Below are positions 25,324 through 34,465 of a DNA stretch of 64,000 nt, piece after piece. The stretch comes from Nonomuraea indica (GTDB lineage Bacteria > Actinomycetota > Actinomycetes > Streptosporangiales > Streptosporangiaceae). The notes beneath the pieces were generated by a model. It saw only the letters and a list, made by a program, of their open reading frames with translations, did not search any database and had not been told where the DNA came from. Every line of letters begins with the position of its first letter. Position 1 is the first letter of the stretch. The stretch spans positions 336,347-400,346 of the forward strand of contig NZ_KZ559472.1 in the NCBI RefSeq assembly GCF_002850745.1. The letters run 5' to 3'. The position numbers were made by a program, and so were the translations under genes.

Positions 25324-27425
25324 TGCACGTCGTGGCCACCGCCGGTCACGTCGACCACGGCAAGTCCACCCTGGTACGGGCGCTCACCGGGATGGAGCCC
25401 GACCGGCTGGCCGAGGAACGGCGGCGCGGCCTGACCATCGAGCTGGGCTACGCCTGGACCGCTCTGCCGTCCGGGGAACGGCTCGCGTTCGTGGACGTGC
25501 CGGGGCACGAGCGCTTCCTCGGCACGATGCTGGCGGGGGTCGGGCCCGTGCCGGCCGTGCTGTTCGTGGTGGCGGCCGACGAGGGGTGGATGCCGCAGTC
25601 CGAGGAGCACCTGGTGGCCCTGGAGGCCCTCGGGGTGCGGCACTGCCTGCTGGCGGTGACGAGGTCGGACCTCGCCGACCCGGCCCCGGCGGTCGAGCAG
25701 GCCCGCGCCCGCCTGACCGCGGCCGGCCTCGGAACGGGGCCTGGAACGGGGCTCGGAACGGGGCTCGGAACGGGTTACGGAACGGGCCTCGAAACCGGTT
25801 TCGGAGCGGGCCCGGTAGCGAACCTCGGAGCGGGCGGCGGGGCGGGCGGGGTGGAGGCGGTCGTCGTGAGCGGGCGCACCGGACAGGGGCTGGGCGACCT
25901 GCGGAGGGCGTTGGACCGGCTCGTGGCCGGGCTGCCCCGGCCCGATCCGGCGGCGGCGGTGCGGCTGTGGATCGACCGGGCGTTCAGCGTGACCGGCAGC
26001 GGCACGGTGGTGACCGGCACGCTGCCCGCCGGCACGGTCTCGGTGGGCGACGAGTTGCTGCTCGACGGGGAGCCGGTGCGGATCAGGGCGCTGGAGTCGC
26101 TGAAGGAGCCGTGCGAGGCGGTGTCCGGGGTCGCCCGGGTGGCGGTCAACCTGCGCGGCCACGACCTGCCCGGCCGGGGCCAGGCGCTCGTCACGCCGGG
26201 CGGATGGACGAACACGGACGTGGTGGACGTGCGCGTCTCCCCCGTCGGGGCGCTGCGGGAGGAGGGCGCCGTGCTGCCGCGGCGGCTGACCGTGCACGTG
26301 GGGTCGGCGGCCGTGGTGGGCGAGGCGCGGCCGCTCGGCGGGCGCGTCGTGCGGTTGCGGCTGGCCCGCCCGGTGCCGCTCCACCTCGGCGACGTGCTGC
26401 TGCTGCGCGACCCCGGCCGCGCCCCTGGGCACGCTCCCGGCCGCGCTTCCGGGCGTGACCCCGGGCAGGACCGGTTCGAGGTGCGGGTGCTCGCCGGGGC
26501 GAGGGTCCTCGACGTCCGCCCGCCGGGCCTGCGCCGCCGCGGCGCCGCCGGGGAACGGGCGGCGCTGCTGGAGGCGGCCCTGCCGGAGCCCGCCGCGCCG
26601 GACGCGGCGTTCGCGCTGCGCCTCCACCGCCTGTTGCGCGCCCCCGACCTGTACGCCATGGGCGTCCACGTCCCCGAAACCTGCGCCACCCCACGAGCCC
26701 CGGCAGCCCCAGAAGCCGGTGCCACCCGTGGAGCCCCCGAAGTTCCCGAAGCCGCCGAAGCCCGGGAAGGCGCCGGAGCGGGCAGAGCGTCGGGGGAGGA
26801 CGGTGCTGTGGAGGGGCGGCCGGTGTGCGGGGACTGGTACGCCGACCCCGGATACTGGGCGGAGCTGGGCGGGCGGCTGGTGGAGGCGGTGCGTCGGCAC
26901 GCTGCCGCCCACCCCCTGGAGCCCGGCATGCCGGTCGAGGCGGCCCGCCACGAGCTGGGCCTGCCCGACCGGCGGCTGGTCACGGCCCTGGTACGGCCGC
27001 CGCTCACCGTCGCGGCCGGCCGGATCGTGCCCGGCCGGGTCGTGGCGGGGCGGATGGTGGCCGGGCCGGCGAGCCTGCCCGCGCCGGTCGCCCGGGCGGT
27101 GGACCTGCTGCGCCGGGAGCTGGCGGCGCGGCCCTTCCGGGCGCCGGAGGCGGACCGGCTGGCCGAGCTGGGGCTGGGCGCGCGCGAACTGGCCGCGGCC
27201 GTACGGGCCGGGAGCCTGCTGCGGGTGGGCGGCGGGATCGTGCTGCTGCCGGGGGCCGACGCGCGGGCGGCCGAGCTGCTGCGCCGGCTGCCGCAGCCGT
27301 TCACGGTCAGCCAGGCCAGGCGCGCGCTGGACACGAGCCGCCGGGTCGCCGTGCCGCTCCTCGAACACCTCGACAGGGCCGGTCTCACCGAGCGCCTGGA
27401 CGAGTCGCACCGGCGTTGCAGATGA
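25323..27425 (+). CDS. selB: Selenocysteine-specific elongation factor
   Basis: 700 residues. The GTPase has AGHVDHGKSTLVRALTG, RRRGLTIELGYAW and DVPGHERFL. EF-Tu-like domains follow, and then the C-terminal winged-helix repeats (about 510-700) that bind the SECIS hairpin. Two inserts are unusual: a Gly-Thr repeat inside the G domain (residues about 136-163) and an Ala/Pro/Glu-rich stretch (about 455-500) before the winged helices. The start overlaps the selA stop. It delivers Sec-tRNA at UGA. Confidence 0.95.
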   Translation: MHVVATAGHVDHGKSTLVRALTGMEPDRLAEERRRGLTIELGYAWTALPSGERLAFVDVPGHERFLGTMLAGVGPVPAVLFVVAADEGWMPQSEEHLVALEALGVRHCLLAVTRSDLADPAPAVEQARARLTAAGLGTGPGTGLGTGLGTGYGTGLETGFGAGPVANLGAGGGAGGVEAVVVSGRTGQGLGDLRRALDRLVAGLPRPDPAAAVRLWIDRAFSVTGSGTVVTGTLPAGTVSVGDELLLDGEPVRIRALESLKEPCEAVSGVARVAVNLRGHDLPGRGQALVTPGGWTNTDVVDVRVSPVGALREEGAVLPRRLTVHVGSAAVVGEARPLGGRVVRLRLARPVPLHLGDVLLLRDPGRAPGHAPGRASGRDPGQDRFEVRVLAGARVLDVRPPGLRRRGAAGERAALLEAALPEPAAPDAAFALRLHRLLRAPDLYAMGVHVPETCATPRAPAAPEAGATRGAPEVPEAAEAREGAGAGRASGEDGAVEGRPVCGDWYADPGYWAELGGRLVEAVRRHAAAHPLEPGMPVEAARHELGLPDRRLVTALVRPPLTVAAGRIVPGRVVAGRMVAGPASLPAPVARAVDLLRRELAARPFRAPEADRLAELGLGARELAAAVRAGSLLRVGGGIVLLPGADARAAELLRRLPQPFTVSQARRALDTSRRVAVPLLEHLDRAGLTERLDESHRRCR
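25728..25811. repeat. Seven 12-bp tandem repeats inside selB
   Basis: Units of CTCGGAACGGGG and close variants run seven times from 25728 to 25811, all in frame, encoding LGTG-like tetrapeptides inside the SelB G domain after the NKXD-equivalent region. Confidence 0.85.
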
Positions 27426-27498
27426 TCGGCTCAGCGGCGGGATCCGGGCGTATATTCGGAGCTTGGGGGAGTTCGGACCATCGTCTTCGGGGGTTGCG

Positions 27499-28392
27499 AT
27501 GGTTGAAGACCTACCGCGGCGACTCGTCGCGGAAGCCGTCGGAACGATGCTGCTGGTGGTCTTCGGCGCCGGCTCCGTCGTGGCCGCTCTGATCATGGGC
27601 AACGGCACGATCGACTACGCGGCTCTGGGGTTCATCTCGCTGTCGTTCGCCGTGGTCGTCGCGCTCGTCATCTACGCCTTCGGCTCCACCTCCGGCGCCC
27701 ACATCAATCCGGCCGTCACGATCGCCCTCGCGGCGGGCCGCAGGTTCCCGTGGTCGGAGGTGCCGCTCTACATCGCGGCGCAGCTCGTCGGCGCGTTCGC
27801 CGGCGGCCTGCTCATCGTGGGCGGTTTCGGCCGGCGGGCGGTGGAGTTCGGCACCGGGCTCACCACCCTCGGTGAGGGCGTGAGCTACGGGCAGGGCATC
27901 CTGCTGGAGGCGCTGGGAACGTTCCTGCTGATGCTCACGATCATGGCGATGGCCGTGGACCGCCGGGCGCCGTCCGGGTGGGCGGGATGGATGATCGGCA
28001 TGGCCGTCGCGGGTGAGATCTTCGTGATCGGCCCGATGACGGGCGGCGCGGTCAACCCGGCCCGTACCTTCGGCCCGTACCTGACGACCAGCGTGTTCGG
28101 CGGTGGCGCGCCATGGGCGCAGTACATCGTCTACGTCGCCGGGCCGGTCGCCGGCGCGGTGCTCGCCGTCCTCGTGTACGACCTGGTGGCACGGCCCGCG
28201 CGCGAGGTGCCCGAGGAGGCCGCCCAGGGCAGGGCCGGCGAGGTCGCCGGCGCCCGCGAGCCGGGCGGGGAGGCGACCGGGCAGGCCGCTGTCAAGGAGG
28301 TTCCGGCGGCCCGGAACCCGCAGGACGACCGGATCCGCGACCGCGTGGGGCACGGCGGCCGCCGCCGCCGGCGTCCCGGACATGGGAGGTGA
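27499..28392 (+). CDS. Aquaporin/MIP-family channel
   Basis: 297 residues. Two NPA boxes (HINPAVTIAL and AVNPARTFGPYL) and six helices define the major intrinsic protein family. A charged tail of about 65 residues after the last helix is longer than usual. It lies between selB and formaldehyde dehydrogenase, so transport of a small neutral C1 compound or glycerol is conceivable but not shown. Confidence 0.9.
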   Translation: MVEDLPRRLVAEAVGTMLLVVFGAGSVVAALIMGNGTIDYAALGFISLSFAVVVALVIYAFGSTSGAHINPAVTIALAAGRRFPWSEVPLYIAAQLVGAFAGGLLIVGGFGRRAVEFGTGLTTLGEGVSYGQGILLEALGTFLLMLTIMAMAVDRRAPSGWAGWMIGMAVAGEIFVIGPMTGGAVNPARTFGPYLTTSVFGGGAPWAQYIVYVAGPVAGAVLAVLVYDLVARPAREVPEEAAQGRAGEVAGAREPGGEATGQAAVKEVPAARNPQDDRIRDRVGHGGRRRRRPGHGR

Positions 28393-28451
28393 TCGTGACC
28401 ACGTGACGACCCACCGTCCGTACCGCACACAAGGAAGCAGAGGGCATCGTC

Positions 28452-29672
28452 ATGCCCGGTAACAGGGGCGTCTCCTACGAGGGGCCAGGCAAGGTCGAGG
28501 TACGCGAGACCGACTACCCCGACTACGAGCTCAAGGACGGCCCGGGTGTGAACCCGGCCAACGTGGGCCGCAAGCTGCCCCACGCGGCCATACTCAAGGC
28601 CGTCGCCACCAACATCTGCGGCAGCGACCAACATATGGTCCGCGGCCGCACCACGGCCCCGCAGGGCCTCATCCTCGGCCACGAGATCACCGGCGAGGTC
28701 GTCGACACCGGTCCCGACGTCGAGTACGTCAAGACCGGCGACCTGGTGTCCGTGCCGTTCAACATCGCCTGCGGCCGCTGCCGCAACTGCAAGGAGGGCA
28801 AGACCGGCGTCTGCGAGAACGTCAACCCGGACCGGCCCGGCTCCGCCTACGGCTACGTCGACATGGGCGGCTGGGTGGGCGGCCAGGCCGAGTACGTCCT
28901 CGTGCCGTACGCCGACTGGAACCTGCTGAAGTTCCCCGACAGGGACCGGGCGATGGAGAAGATCCTCGACCTGGCCATGCTGGCGGACATCTTCCCGACG
29001 GGGTACCACGGCTGCGTGAGCGCCGGCGTGCGGCCGGGCTCGACCGTCTACATCGCCGGGGCCGGACCGGTCGGGCTCGCCGCCGCGTGCTCGGCGTACC
29101 TGCTCGGCGCCGCCGTCGTCATCGTCGGCGACCTGAACAAGGAACGGCTGGACCAGGCGCACAGCTTCGGCTGCGAGACCGTCAACGTGGCCATGGGCGA
29201 GCCGAAGGACCAGATCGAGCAGATCCTCGGCGAGCCCGAGGTCGACTGCGCCGTGGACGCGGTCGGCTTCGAGGCCCGCGGCCACGGCAACGAGGCGGAG
29301 GTGGAGCGGCCCGCCACCGTGCTCAACACGCTGATGGACGTCACCCGGGCGGGCGGCGCGCTCGGCATCCCCGGCCTGTACGTGACCGGGGACCCCGGCG
29401 CGGCGGACGAGGCGGCCAAGCACGGCTCGCTGTCGATCCGGATCGGCCTCGGCTGGGCCAAGTCGCACAGCTTCGTCACCGGCCAGTGCCCCGTCATGAG
29501 GTACAACCGCCAGCTCATGCAGGCGATCCTGCACGACCGGGTGCAGATCGCCAGGGCGGTCAACGCCACGCCGATCTCGCTGGACGACGCCCCGCGCGGC
29601 TACCACGAGTTCGACGAGGGCGCGGCGCGCAAGTACGTGCTCGACCCGCACGGCATGCTCGCGTCCCGGTGA
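28452..29672 (+). CDS. Glutathione-independent formaldehyde dehydrogenase (zinc, NAD)
   Basis: 406 residues, matching the Pseudomonas formaldehyde dehydrogenase (dismutase) subfamily. NICGSDQHM carries the catalytic zinc Cys, GHEITGEV the zinc His, CGRCRNCKEGKTGVC the structural zinc site and GAGPVGLAAA the NAD fold. The subfamily-specific insert SAYGYVDMGGWVGGQAEYVL is present. It produces formate, the substrate of the Sec-formate dehydrogenase in the same window, which together would oxidise formaldehyde to CO2. Confidence 0.93.
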   Translation: MPGNRGVSYEGPGKVEVRETDYPDYELKDGPGVNPANVGRKLPHAAILKAVATNICGSDQHMVRGRTTAPQGLILGHEITGEVVDTGPDVEYVKTGDLVSVPFNIACGRCRNCKEGKTGVCENVNPDRPGSAYGYVDMGGWVGGQAEYVLVPYADWNLLKFPDRDRAMEKILDLAMLADIFPTGYHGCVSAGVRPGSTVYIAGAGPVGLAAACSAYLLGAAVVIVGDLNKERLDQAHSFGCETVNVAMGEPKDQIEQILGEPEVDCAVDAVGFEARGHGNEAEVERPATVLNTLMDVTRAGGALGIPGLYVTGDPGAADEAAKHGSLSIRIGLGWAKSHSFVTGQCPVMRYNRQLMQAILHDRVQIARAVNATPISLDDAPRGYHEFDEGAARKYVLDPHGMLASR

Positions 29673-29700
29673 CCGGCCGCGCTGTGAGCGCTGCGAGCGG

Positions 29701-29718
29701 TGCGAGCCGCCGCTCGCA
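29701..29718. terminator. Hairpin after formaldehyde dehydrogenase
   Basis: TGCGAGC pairs perfectly with GCTCGCA around a four-base loop, between the convergent dehydrogenase and chrA genes. There is no T-run. Confidence 0.45.
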
Positions 29719-29775
29719 GCCCCCTGGTGTGATCGCGGCGAGGACCCCGAGGGCAATCTCGACAGGTCGTGAGCG

Positions 29776-30909
29776 TCAGGTGAGCAGCGTGTGCGCCAGT
29801 CCGATGAGGGCGCCCGCGGCGATGTACCACGCGTTGTTGAGCCGGGTCCGCCACAGCAGCACGAGCGTCGCCAGCGCGATGCCGGCGGTCAGCGGATCGA
29901 CCACGGCCGTCCGGCCGAGCTGGTAGGACACGCCGGCCATGAGGGCGAACGCGGCGGCGTTGACCCCGTCGAGCAGGGCGGAGGTCCACGCGGAGGAGCG
30001 CAGCCGGTCGGTGATCTTCGTGACCAGCCCGACGAACACGAACGACGGCAGGAAGATCGCGACCGTGGCCAGGAACGCCCCGGCGGGTCCGGCGATCACG
30101 TAGCCGATGAAGGTCGCCGTGGTGAAGACCGGCCCGGGGGTGACCTGCCCGATCGAGACGGCGTCGATGAGCTGCTGCTCGGTGAGCCAGCCGAGCCGGT
30201 CCACGAAGTCGCCGCGCAGGAAGGCCAGGAGGACGTACCCGCTGCCGTACAGCACGGCGCCGATCTTGAGCATGGTCAGGAAGAGCTGGGTGAGCTGGCC
30301 GCCGGTCGGGTCGCCGAGGCCCAGCAGCGGCACCGCGACCAGCCCGTGCGCGCCGCGCCCCGCGCGGCGGGCCAGCAGGGCGCCGCCCCCCAGCAGCCCG
30401 CCCGCCGCCAGCACGAGCAGCTCGTTCACCCCCAGCAGGTACGCGGCCAGCGCCCCGGCGGCCAGCAGCCCGAGCCAGACGTTCTTGACCACGGTGCGCA
30501 GCAGGCCGAGCAGCGCGTGCACGATGATCGCGATCACGGCCGGCACGACGCCGTAGAGGATGCCCTCGACCGCGGGAGTCTCACCGTAGGTAACGTACGC
30601 CCAGGCCAGGGCCGTGACGATGAGCGCGGCGGGCAGGATGAAGCAGATGCCGGCGGCCAGCAGGCCGCGCCGGCGGGCCCGGTCGTAGCCCAGGTGGATC
30701 GCGAGCTCGGTCGAGTTGGGGCCGGGGATCAGGTTGGTGGCGCCCATCAGGTCGACGAAGCGCTGGTCGGTGACCCAGCCGCGGCGGCGTACCAGCTCGT
30801 CGCGCATCATCGCGGTGTGCGCGGCCGGGCCGCCGAACGCGATCGTGCCGAGCTTGAGGAACAGCAGCGCCACCTCGCGCGCCGAGCCGGGGGATGACTG
30901 CTCGCTCAC
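29776..30909 (-). CDS. chrA: Chromate transporter
   Basis: 377 residues, the long two-domain form. Each half has the CHR signature: FGGPAAHTAMMRDELVRRRG with NLIPGPNSTELAIHLG in the first, and VLYGSGYVLLAFLRGDFV with ISIGQVTPGPVFTTATFIG-like text in the second. About ten helices are seen. It would export chromate and perhaps sulfate. It is the last gene on the minus strand after the pst block, 85 bases beyond the response-regulator gene. Confidence 0.93.
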   Translation of the reverse strand: MSEQSSPGSAREVALLFLKLGTIAFGGPAAHTAMMRDELVRRRGWVTDQRFVDLMGATNLIPGPNSTELAIHLGYDRARRRGLLAAGICFILPAALIVTALAWAYVTYGETPAVEGILYGVVPAVIAIIVHALLGLLRTVVKNVWLGLLAAGALAAYLLGVNELLVLAAGGLLGGGALLARRAGRGAHGLVAVPLLGLGDPTGGQLTQLFLTMLKIGAVLYGSGYVLLAFLRGDFVDRLGWLTEQQLIDAVSIGQVTPGPVFTTATFIGYVIAGPAGAFLATVAIFLPSFVFVGLVTKITDRLRSSAWTSALLDGVNAAAFALMAGVSYQLGRTAVVDPLTAGIALATLVLLWRTRLNNAWYIAAGALIGLAHTLLT

Positions 30910-30994
30910 CTGTGAAGTCCTTCGCGTGACGGATGCCGGCCGAGGTCGGGTGCGCGGCGGTCCGGCCGGACCGCCCGGACCGCCCGGTGGCCGC

Positions 30995-31753
30995 TCAGCG
31001 GCTCGCGGGCGAGACCAGCCGGTAGCCGACGCCCCGAACCGTCTGGATCATCGTGTCATCCGTGTCGCCGAGCCGTGCGCGCAACCTCTTGACGTGCACG
31101 GCGATCGTGTTGGTGGCGACGTTGTCGGCCGAGGAGTGCCACACGTGCCGCATGATCTGCTCGCGGGTGACCGTCCGGTCGATGTTGCGCATGAGGTAGA
31201 GCAGGAGCTCGAACTCCCGCAGCGGTAGGTGCACGACCTCGCCGCCGACCCGCACCTGGTAGGCGCCGACGTCCAGCTCGACGTTGCCGATCACGAGCGC
31301 CCGGCCGGCGCCGGGCTCGCCGGACGCGGCGGCCTGCACGAGCGGCAGCAGCTCGTGCACCCGGTACGGCCGCGCCACGCACGCCGTCGCCCCCGCCGAC
31401 AGCGCCTGCACGGCCAGTTCCGCGTGCCCGTCGCCGACGCCCAGCAGCACGGGCATCGTCCGGCTGGCGCGCAGCGCCCGGACGAAGTCGACCGGGCCGA
31501 CGAGCGGGATGGTGGCGCTGACCAGCACCACGTCCGGCTGCAACGCCCCCGCCTGGAGCAGCGCCTGGGCGCCGTCGGCGACGCCGGTCACCTCGACGCC
31601 CTCGCGCCCCAGCGCGTCGGTGAGCTCCCGGACCCCCGTGGTGTCGGGATCGGCCACCAGCAACACGGGCGCACCCGGCGTCTGCCGGGCACGCGCCGGG
31701 CCCGCGCCGCCACGGGCGTCCTCGTCCCCCTCGAGTGTTGCCTGCGGGCGCAT
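30995..31753 (-). CDS. PhoB/OmpR-like regulator with a degenerate receiver
   Basis: 252 residues from ATG 31753 (GTG 31756 is equally placed behind GAGGAGG). The C-terminal winged helix (about 160-250) is a normal OmpR domain (LREFELLLYLMRN, TNTIAVHVKRLRARLG, IQTVRGVGYRLV). The receiver is not: where PDLVLLD carries the phospho-Asp it reads PDVVLVSATIP, the switch Thr is missing and the invariant Lys of KPF is Arg (ARPY). It lies just downstream of pstB, so a phosphorylation-independent regulator of phosphate genes is the natural guess. No kinase gene is adjacent. Confidence 0.85.
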   Translation of the reverse strand: MRPQATLEGDEDARGGAGPARARQTPGAPVLLVADPDTTGVRELTDALGREGVEVTGVADGAQALLQAGALQPDVVLVSATIPLVGPVDFVRALRASRTMPVLLGVGDGHAELAVQALSAGATACVARPYRVHELLPLVQAAASGEPGAGRALVIGNVELDVGAYQVRVGGEVVHLPLREFELLLYLMRNIDRTVTREQIMRHVWHSSADNVATNTIAVHVKRLRARLGDTDDTMIQTVRGVGYRLVSPASR

Positions 31754-31781
31754 CACCCGGGTCCTCCTCTGCGACGTAGGG

Positions 31782-32630
31782 TCACCCGAAGCGTCCGGTG
31801 ATGTAATCCTCGGTGCGCTTGTCGGACGGGTTGGTGAAGATGCGGCTGGTCTCGTCGAACTCGACCAGGCGGCCGTGCCGCACGCCGGCGTCGTCGACCT
31901 CGGCGGTGAAGAAGGCGGTCCGGTGCGAGACCCGGGCGGCCTGCTGCATGTTGTGGGTGACGATCACGATGGTGTAGTCGTGCGCCAGCTCCTGCATCAG
32001 GTCCTCGATCTTGGTGGTGGCGATCGGGTCGAGGGCCGAGCAGGGCTCGTCCATGAGGATGACCTCGGGCTTGACCGCGATGGCCCGCGCGATGCACAGA
32101 CGCTGCTGCTGGCCGCCGGACAGCGACAGGGCGTTCTGCTTCAGCTTGCCCTTGACCTCGTCCCACAGCGCCGCCTTCGTCAGCGCCTCCTCGACGATGT
32201 CGTCCATCTTGCCCTTCACGCCGTTGACCTTGGGGCCGTAGGCGATGTTGTCGTAGATCGACTTGGGGAAGGGGTTGGGCTTCTGGAAGACCATGCCGAT
32301 GCGCCGGCGCACCTCGATCGGGTCCACGTGGTCGCCGTACAGGTCCTCGCCGTGGTACTGGATCGTGCCGGCCGGCCGGGCGCCGGGGATGAGGTCGTTC
32401 ATCCGGTTGAAGCAGCGCAGCACGGTGCTCTTGCCGCAGCCGGACGGCCCGATCATGGCGGTGATCTCACGGTTGCCGATGAGCATGTCGACGCCGCGCA
32501 CGGCCTCGTAGTCGCCGTAGAAGACGCTGAGGTTCTTGACGGTGAAGACCGGGTCGAGGGACTCGATGGTGCGGGGCGCCTCAGGTCCGCGGACCGTGAC
32601 GTTCGGCATGGAGGTTCCTATCTCAGTCAT
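31782..32630 (-). CDS. pstB: Phosphate ABC transporter ATPase
   Basis: 282 residues, with Walker A GPSGCGKST, signature LSGGQQQRLCIARA and Walker B VILMDEPCSALDP, plus the PstB-specific QKPNPFPKSIYDNIAYGPK. A second ATG at 32609 (MPNV) follows AGGAACC and may be used. It is the last pst gene; the order on the minus strand is S-C-A-B. Confidence 0.96.
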   Translation of the reverse strand: MTEIGTSMPNVTVRGPEAPRTIESLDPVFTVKNLSVFYGDYEAVRGVDMLIGNREITAMIGPSGCGKSTVLRCFNRMNDLIPGARPAGTIQYHGEDLYGDHVDPIEVRRRIGMVFQKPNPFPKSIYDNIAYGPKVNGVKGKMDDIVEEALTKAALWDEVKGKLKQNALSLSGGQQQRLCIARAIAVKPEVILMDEPCSALDPIATTKIEDLMQELAHDYTIVIVTHNMQQAARVSHRTAFFTAEVDDAGVRHGRLVEFDETSRIFTNPSDKRTEDYITGRFG

Positions 32631-32634
32631 TTCT

Positions 32635-33525
32635 TCACCAGCGCTTCTGGTAGCGGTTACGGAGCCAGATGGCGACGGAGTTCATGAGCAGCAGGATCAC
32701 CAGCAGCACCACGATCGCCGCCGCGGCCAGGACGTGGAAGCCTTCCCGCGACTGCGAGATCCAGTTGAAGATCTGGATCGGCAGCACGGTGTAGCTGGCG
32801 AAGATCCCGTCCGGGTTGAAGCGGATGAAGGACACCGCGCCCAGCATGAGCAGCGGGGCCGCCTCGCCGATCGCCCGCGACAGGGCGAGGATCGAGCCGG
32901 TCGCGATGCCGGGGATCGAGGCGGGCAGCACCTGGCGGGAGATCGTCTGCCACTGCGTCGCCCCCAACGCCAGCGAGCCCTCGCGGATGGAGGGCGGCAC
33001 GGCGCGGAGCGCCTCGCGCGAGGCGATGATCACGATGGGCAGCACCAGCAGCCCGAGGGTCAGCGAGGCGGTGATCACGCTGAACCCGAGGCCCAGCGTG
33101 CGGGCGATGATGCCGAGGCCGAGGATGCCGTAGACGATCGACGGGATGCCCGCGAGGTTCTGGATGTTGAGCTCGATGACCCGGTTGTACCAGCGGGTCT
33201 TGTCGGCGTACTCCTCCAGGTAGATCGCCGCGGCGATGCCCGTCGGCAGGGTGAACAGCCCGGTCAGCGAGATGACCCAGAGCGTGCCCGTGATCGCCGA
33301 CTGCGCGCCCGCGATGTCGGGGTTGCGGATCGACGGCATGTTCTCCCACAGGCGGGAGTCGAGCCGCGGCCAGCCCTCCACGAACACGTACGACAGCAGG
33401 GCCACCATGAAGATGAACGCGACCACCAGGCTGGCGATCAGCAGCGTCCTGAACAGGTGCTCCCTGACAGGGGTGCCCTTGCTCGCCAGTTGCACGGCGG
33501 AGCGCGGGGTCGAGAGAACCGCCAC
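32635..33525 (-). CDS. pstA: Phosphate ABC transporter permease
   Basis: 296 residues, six helices, with IYLEEYADKTRWYNRVIELNI-like text and EGSLALGATQWQTISRQVLP in the EAA loop. The start overlaps the pstC stop by one base. Confidence 0.95.
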   Translation of the reverse strand: MAVLSTPRSAVQLASKGTPVREHLFRTLLIASLVVAFIFMVALLSYVFVEGWPRLDSRLWENMPSIRNPDIAGAQSAITGTLWVISLTGLFTLPTGIAAAIYLEEYADKTRWYNRVIELNIQNLAGIPSIVYGILGLGIIARTLGLGFSVITASLTLGLLVLPIVIIASREALRAVPPSIREGSLALGATQWQTISRQVLPASIPGIATGSILALSRAIGEAAPLLMLGAVSFIRFNPDGIFASYTVLPIQIFNWISQSREGFHVLAAAAIVVLLVILLLMNSVAIWLRNRYQKRW

Positions 33526-34463
33526 TACTCGTACACCTCCCGGAACCTGCGCACCAGCCGGACGCTGACGAAGTTCATCGCGAACGTCATCACGAAGAGC
33601 AGCGAACCGACCGCGAAGATGGTGTTGTACTCGGTGGTGCCGACCGGCACGTCACCGGATCCGGCCTGGGCGATGAACGCGGCCATGGTCTGCATCGCCT
33701 TGCCGACGTCCAGGGTGAAGTTCGGCTGGCCGCCGCCGGCGATGAACACGATCATCGTCTCGCCCACACCGCGTGAGATCGCGAGGATGACGGCCGCGAC
33801 GATGCCGGAGAAGGCCGCGGGCAGCACCACGCGCAGCGATGTGGTCATCTTGGAGGCGCCCAGCGCGTACGAGCCCTCACGCAGCCCGTTCGGCACCGCC
33901 GCCATCGCGTCCTCCGACAGCGAGGCCACGATCGGGATGATCATGAAGCCGACGACGAGACCCGCGCACAGCGCGTTGAAGATCTCGATCTCGAACGGCA
34001 TGATGCTCCGGAGCAGCGGGGTGACGAACGTCAGCGCGAAGAAGCCGAAGACCACGGTCGGGATGCCCGCCAGCACCTCCAGCATGGGCTTGAAGACCTT
34101 GCGCACCTTCGGCTTGGCGTACTCCGACAGGTAGATGGCGGCGCCCAGCCCGAGCGGCACGGCCACCACGATGGCGATGCCGGTCGTGATCAGCGTCGCG
34201 CTGACCAGGGGCAGCACGCCGTAGTGCGGCGGCTCGAACAGCGGTCCCCAACTGGTGGAGGTGAAGAACTCCACCGCGCTGATCTCGCCGAAGAAGCTGA
34301 TCGTCGGTTCGAGGAGCGACACCACGATGCCGATGGTGGTGGCGACCGACAGCAGGGCGGCCACCATGAGGACCGCCTTGATGGCCTGCTCGCCGTAACG
34401 CGGGCGCGACCGCGCCAGGGACTGGGGAGTCCCGGGCACGGTCGCGTTGTGGGGGGCCGCCAT
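33525..34463 (-). CDS. pstC: Phosphate ABC transporter permease
   Basis: 312 residues, with six helices, IYLSEYAKPKVRKVFKPMLE and the EAA loop EGSYALGASKMTTSLRVVLP. It begins two bases after the pstS stop. Confidence 0.95.
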   Translation of the reverse strand: MAAPHNATVPGTPQSLARSRPRYGEQAIKAVLMVAALLSVATTIGIVVSLLEPTISFFGEISAVEFFTSTSWGPLFEPPHYGVLPLVSATLITTGIAIVVAVPLGLGAAIYLSEYAKPKVRKVFKPMLEVLAGIPTVVFGFFALTFVTPLLRSIMPFEIEIFNALCAGLVVGFMIIPIVASLSEDAMAAVPNGLREGSYALGASKMTTSLRVVLPAAFSGIVAAVILAISRGVGETMIVFIAGGGQPNFTLDVGKAMQTMAAFIAQAGSGDVPVGTTEYNTIFAVGSLLFVMTFAMNFVSVRLVRRFREVYE

Positions 34464-34465
34464 GC

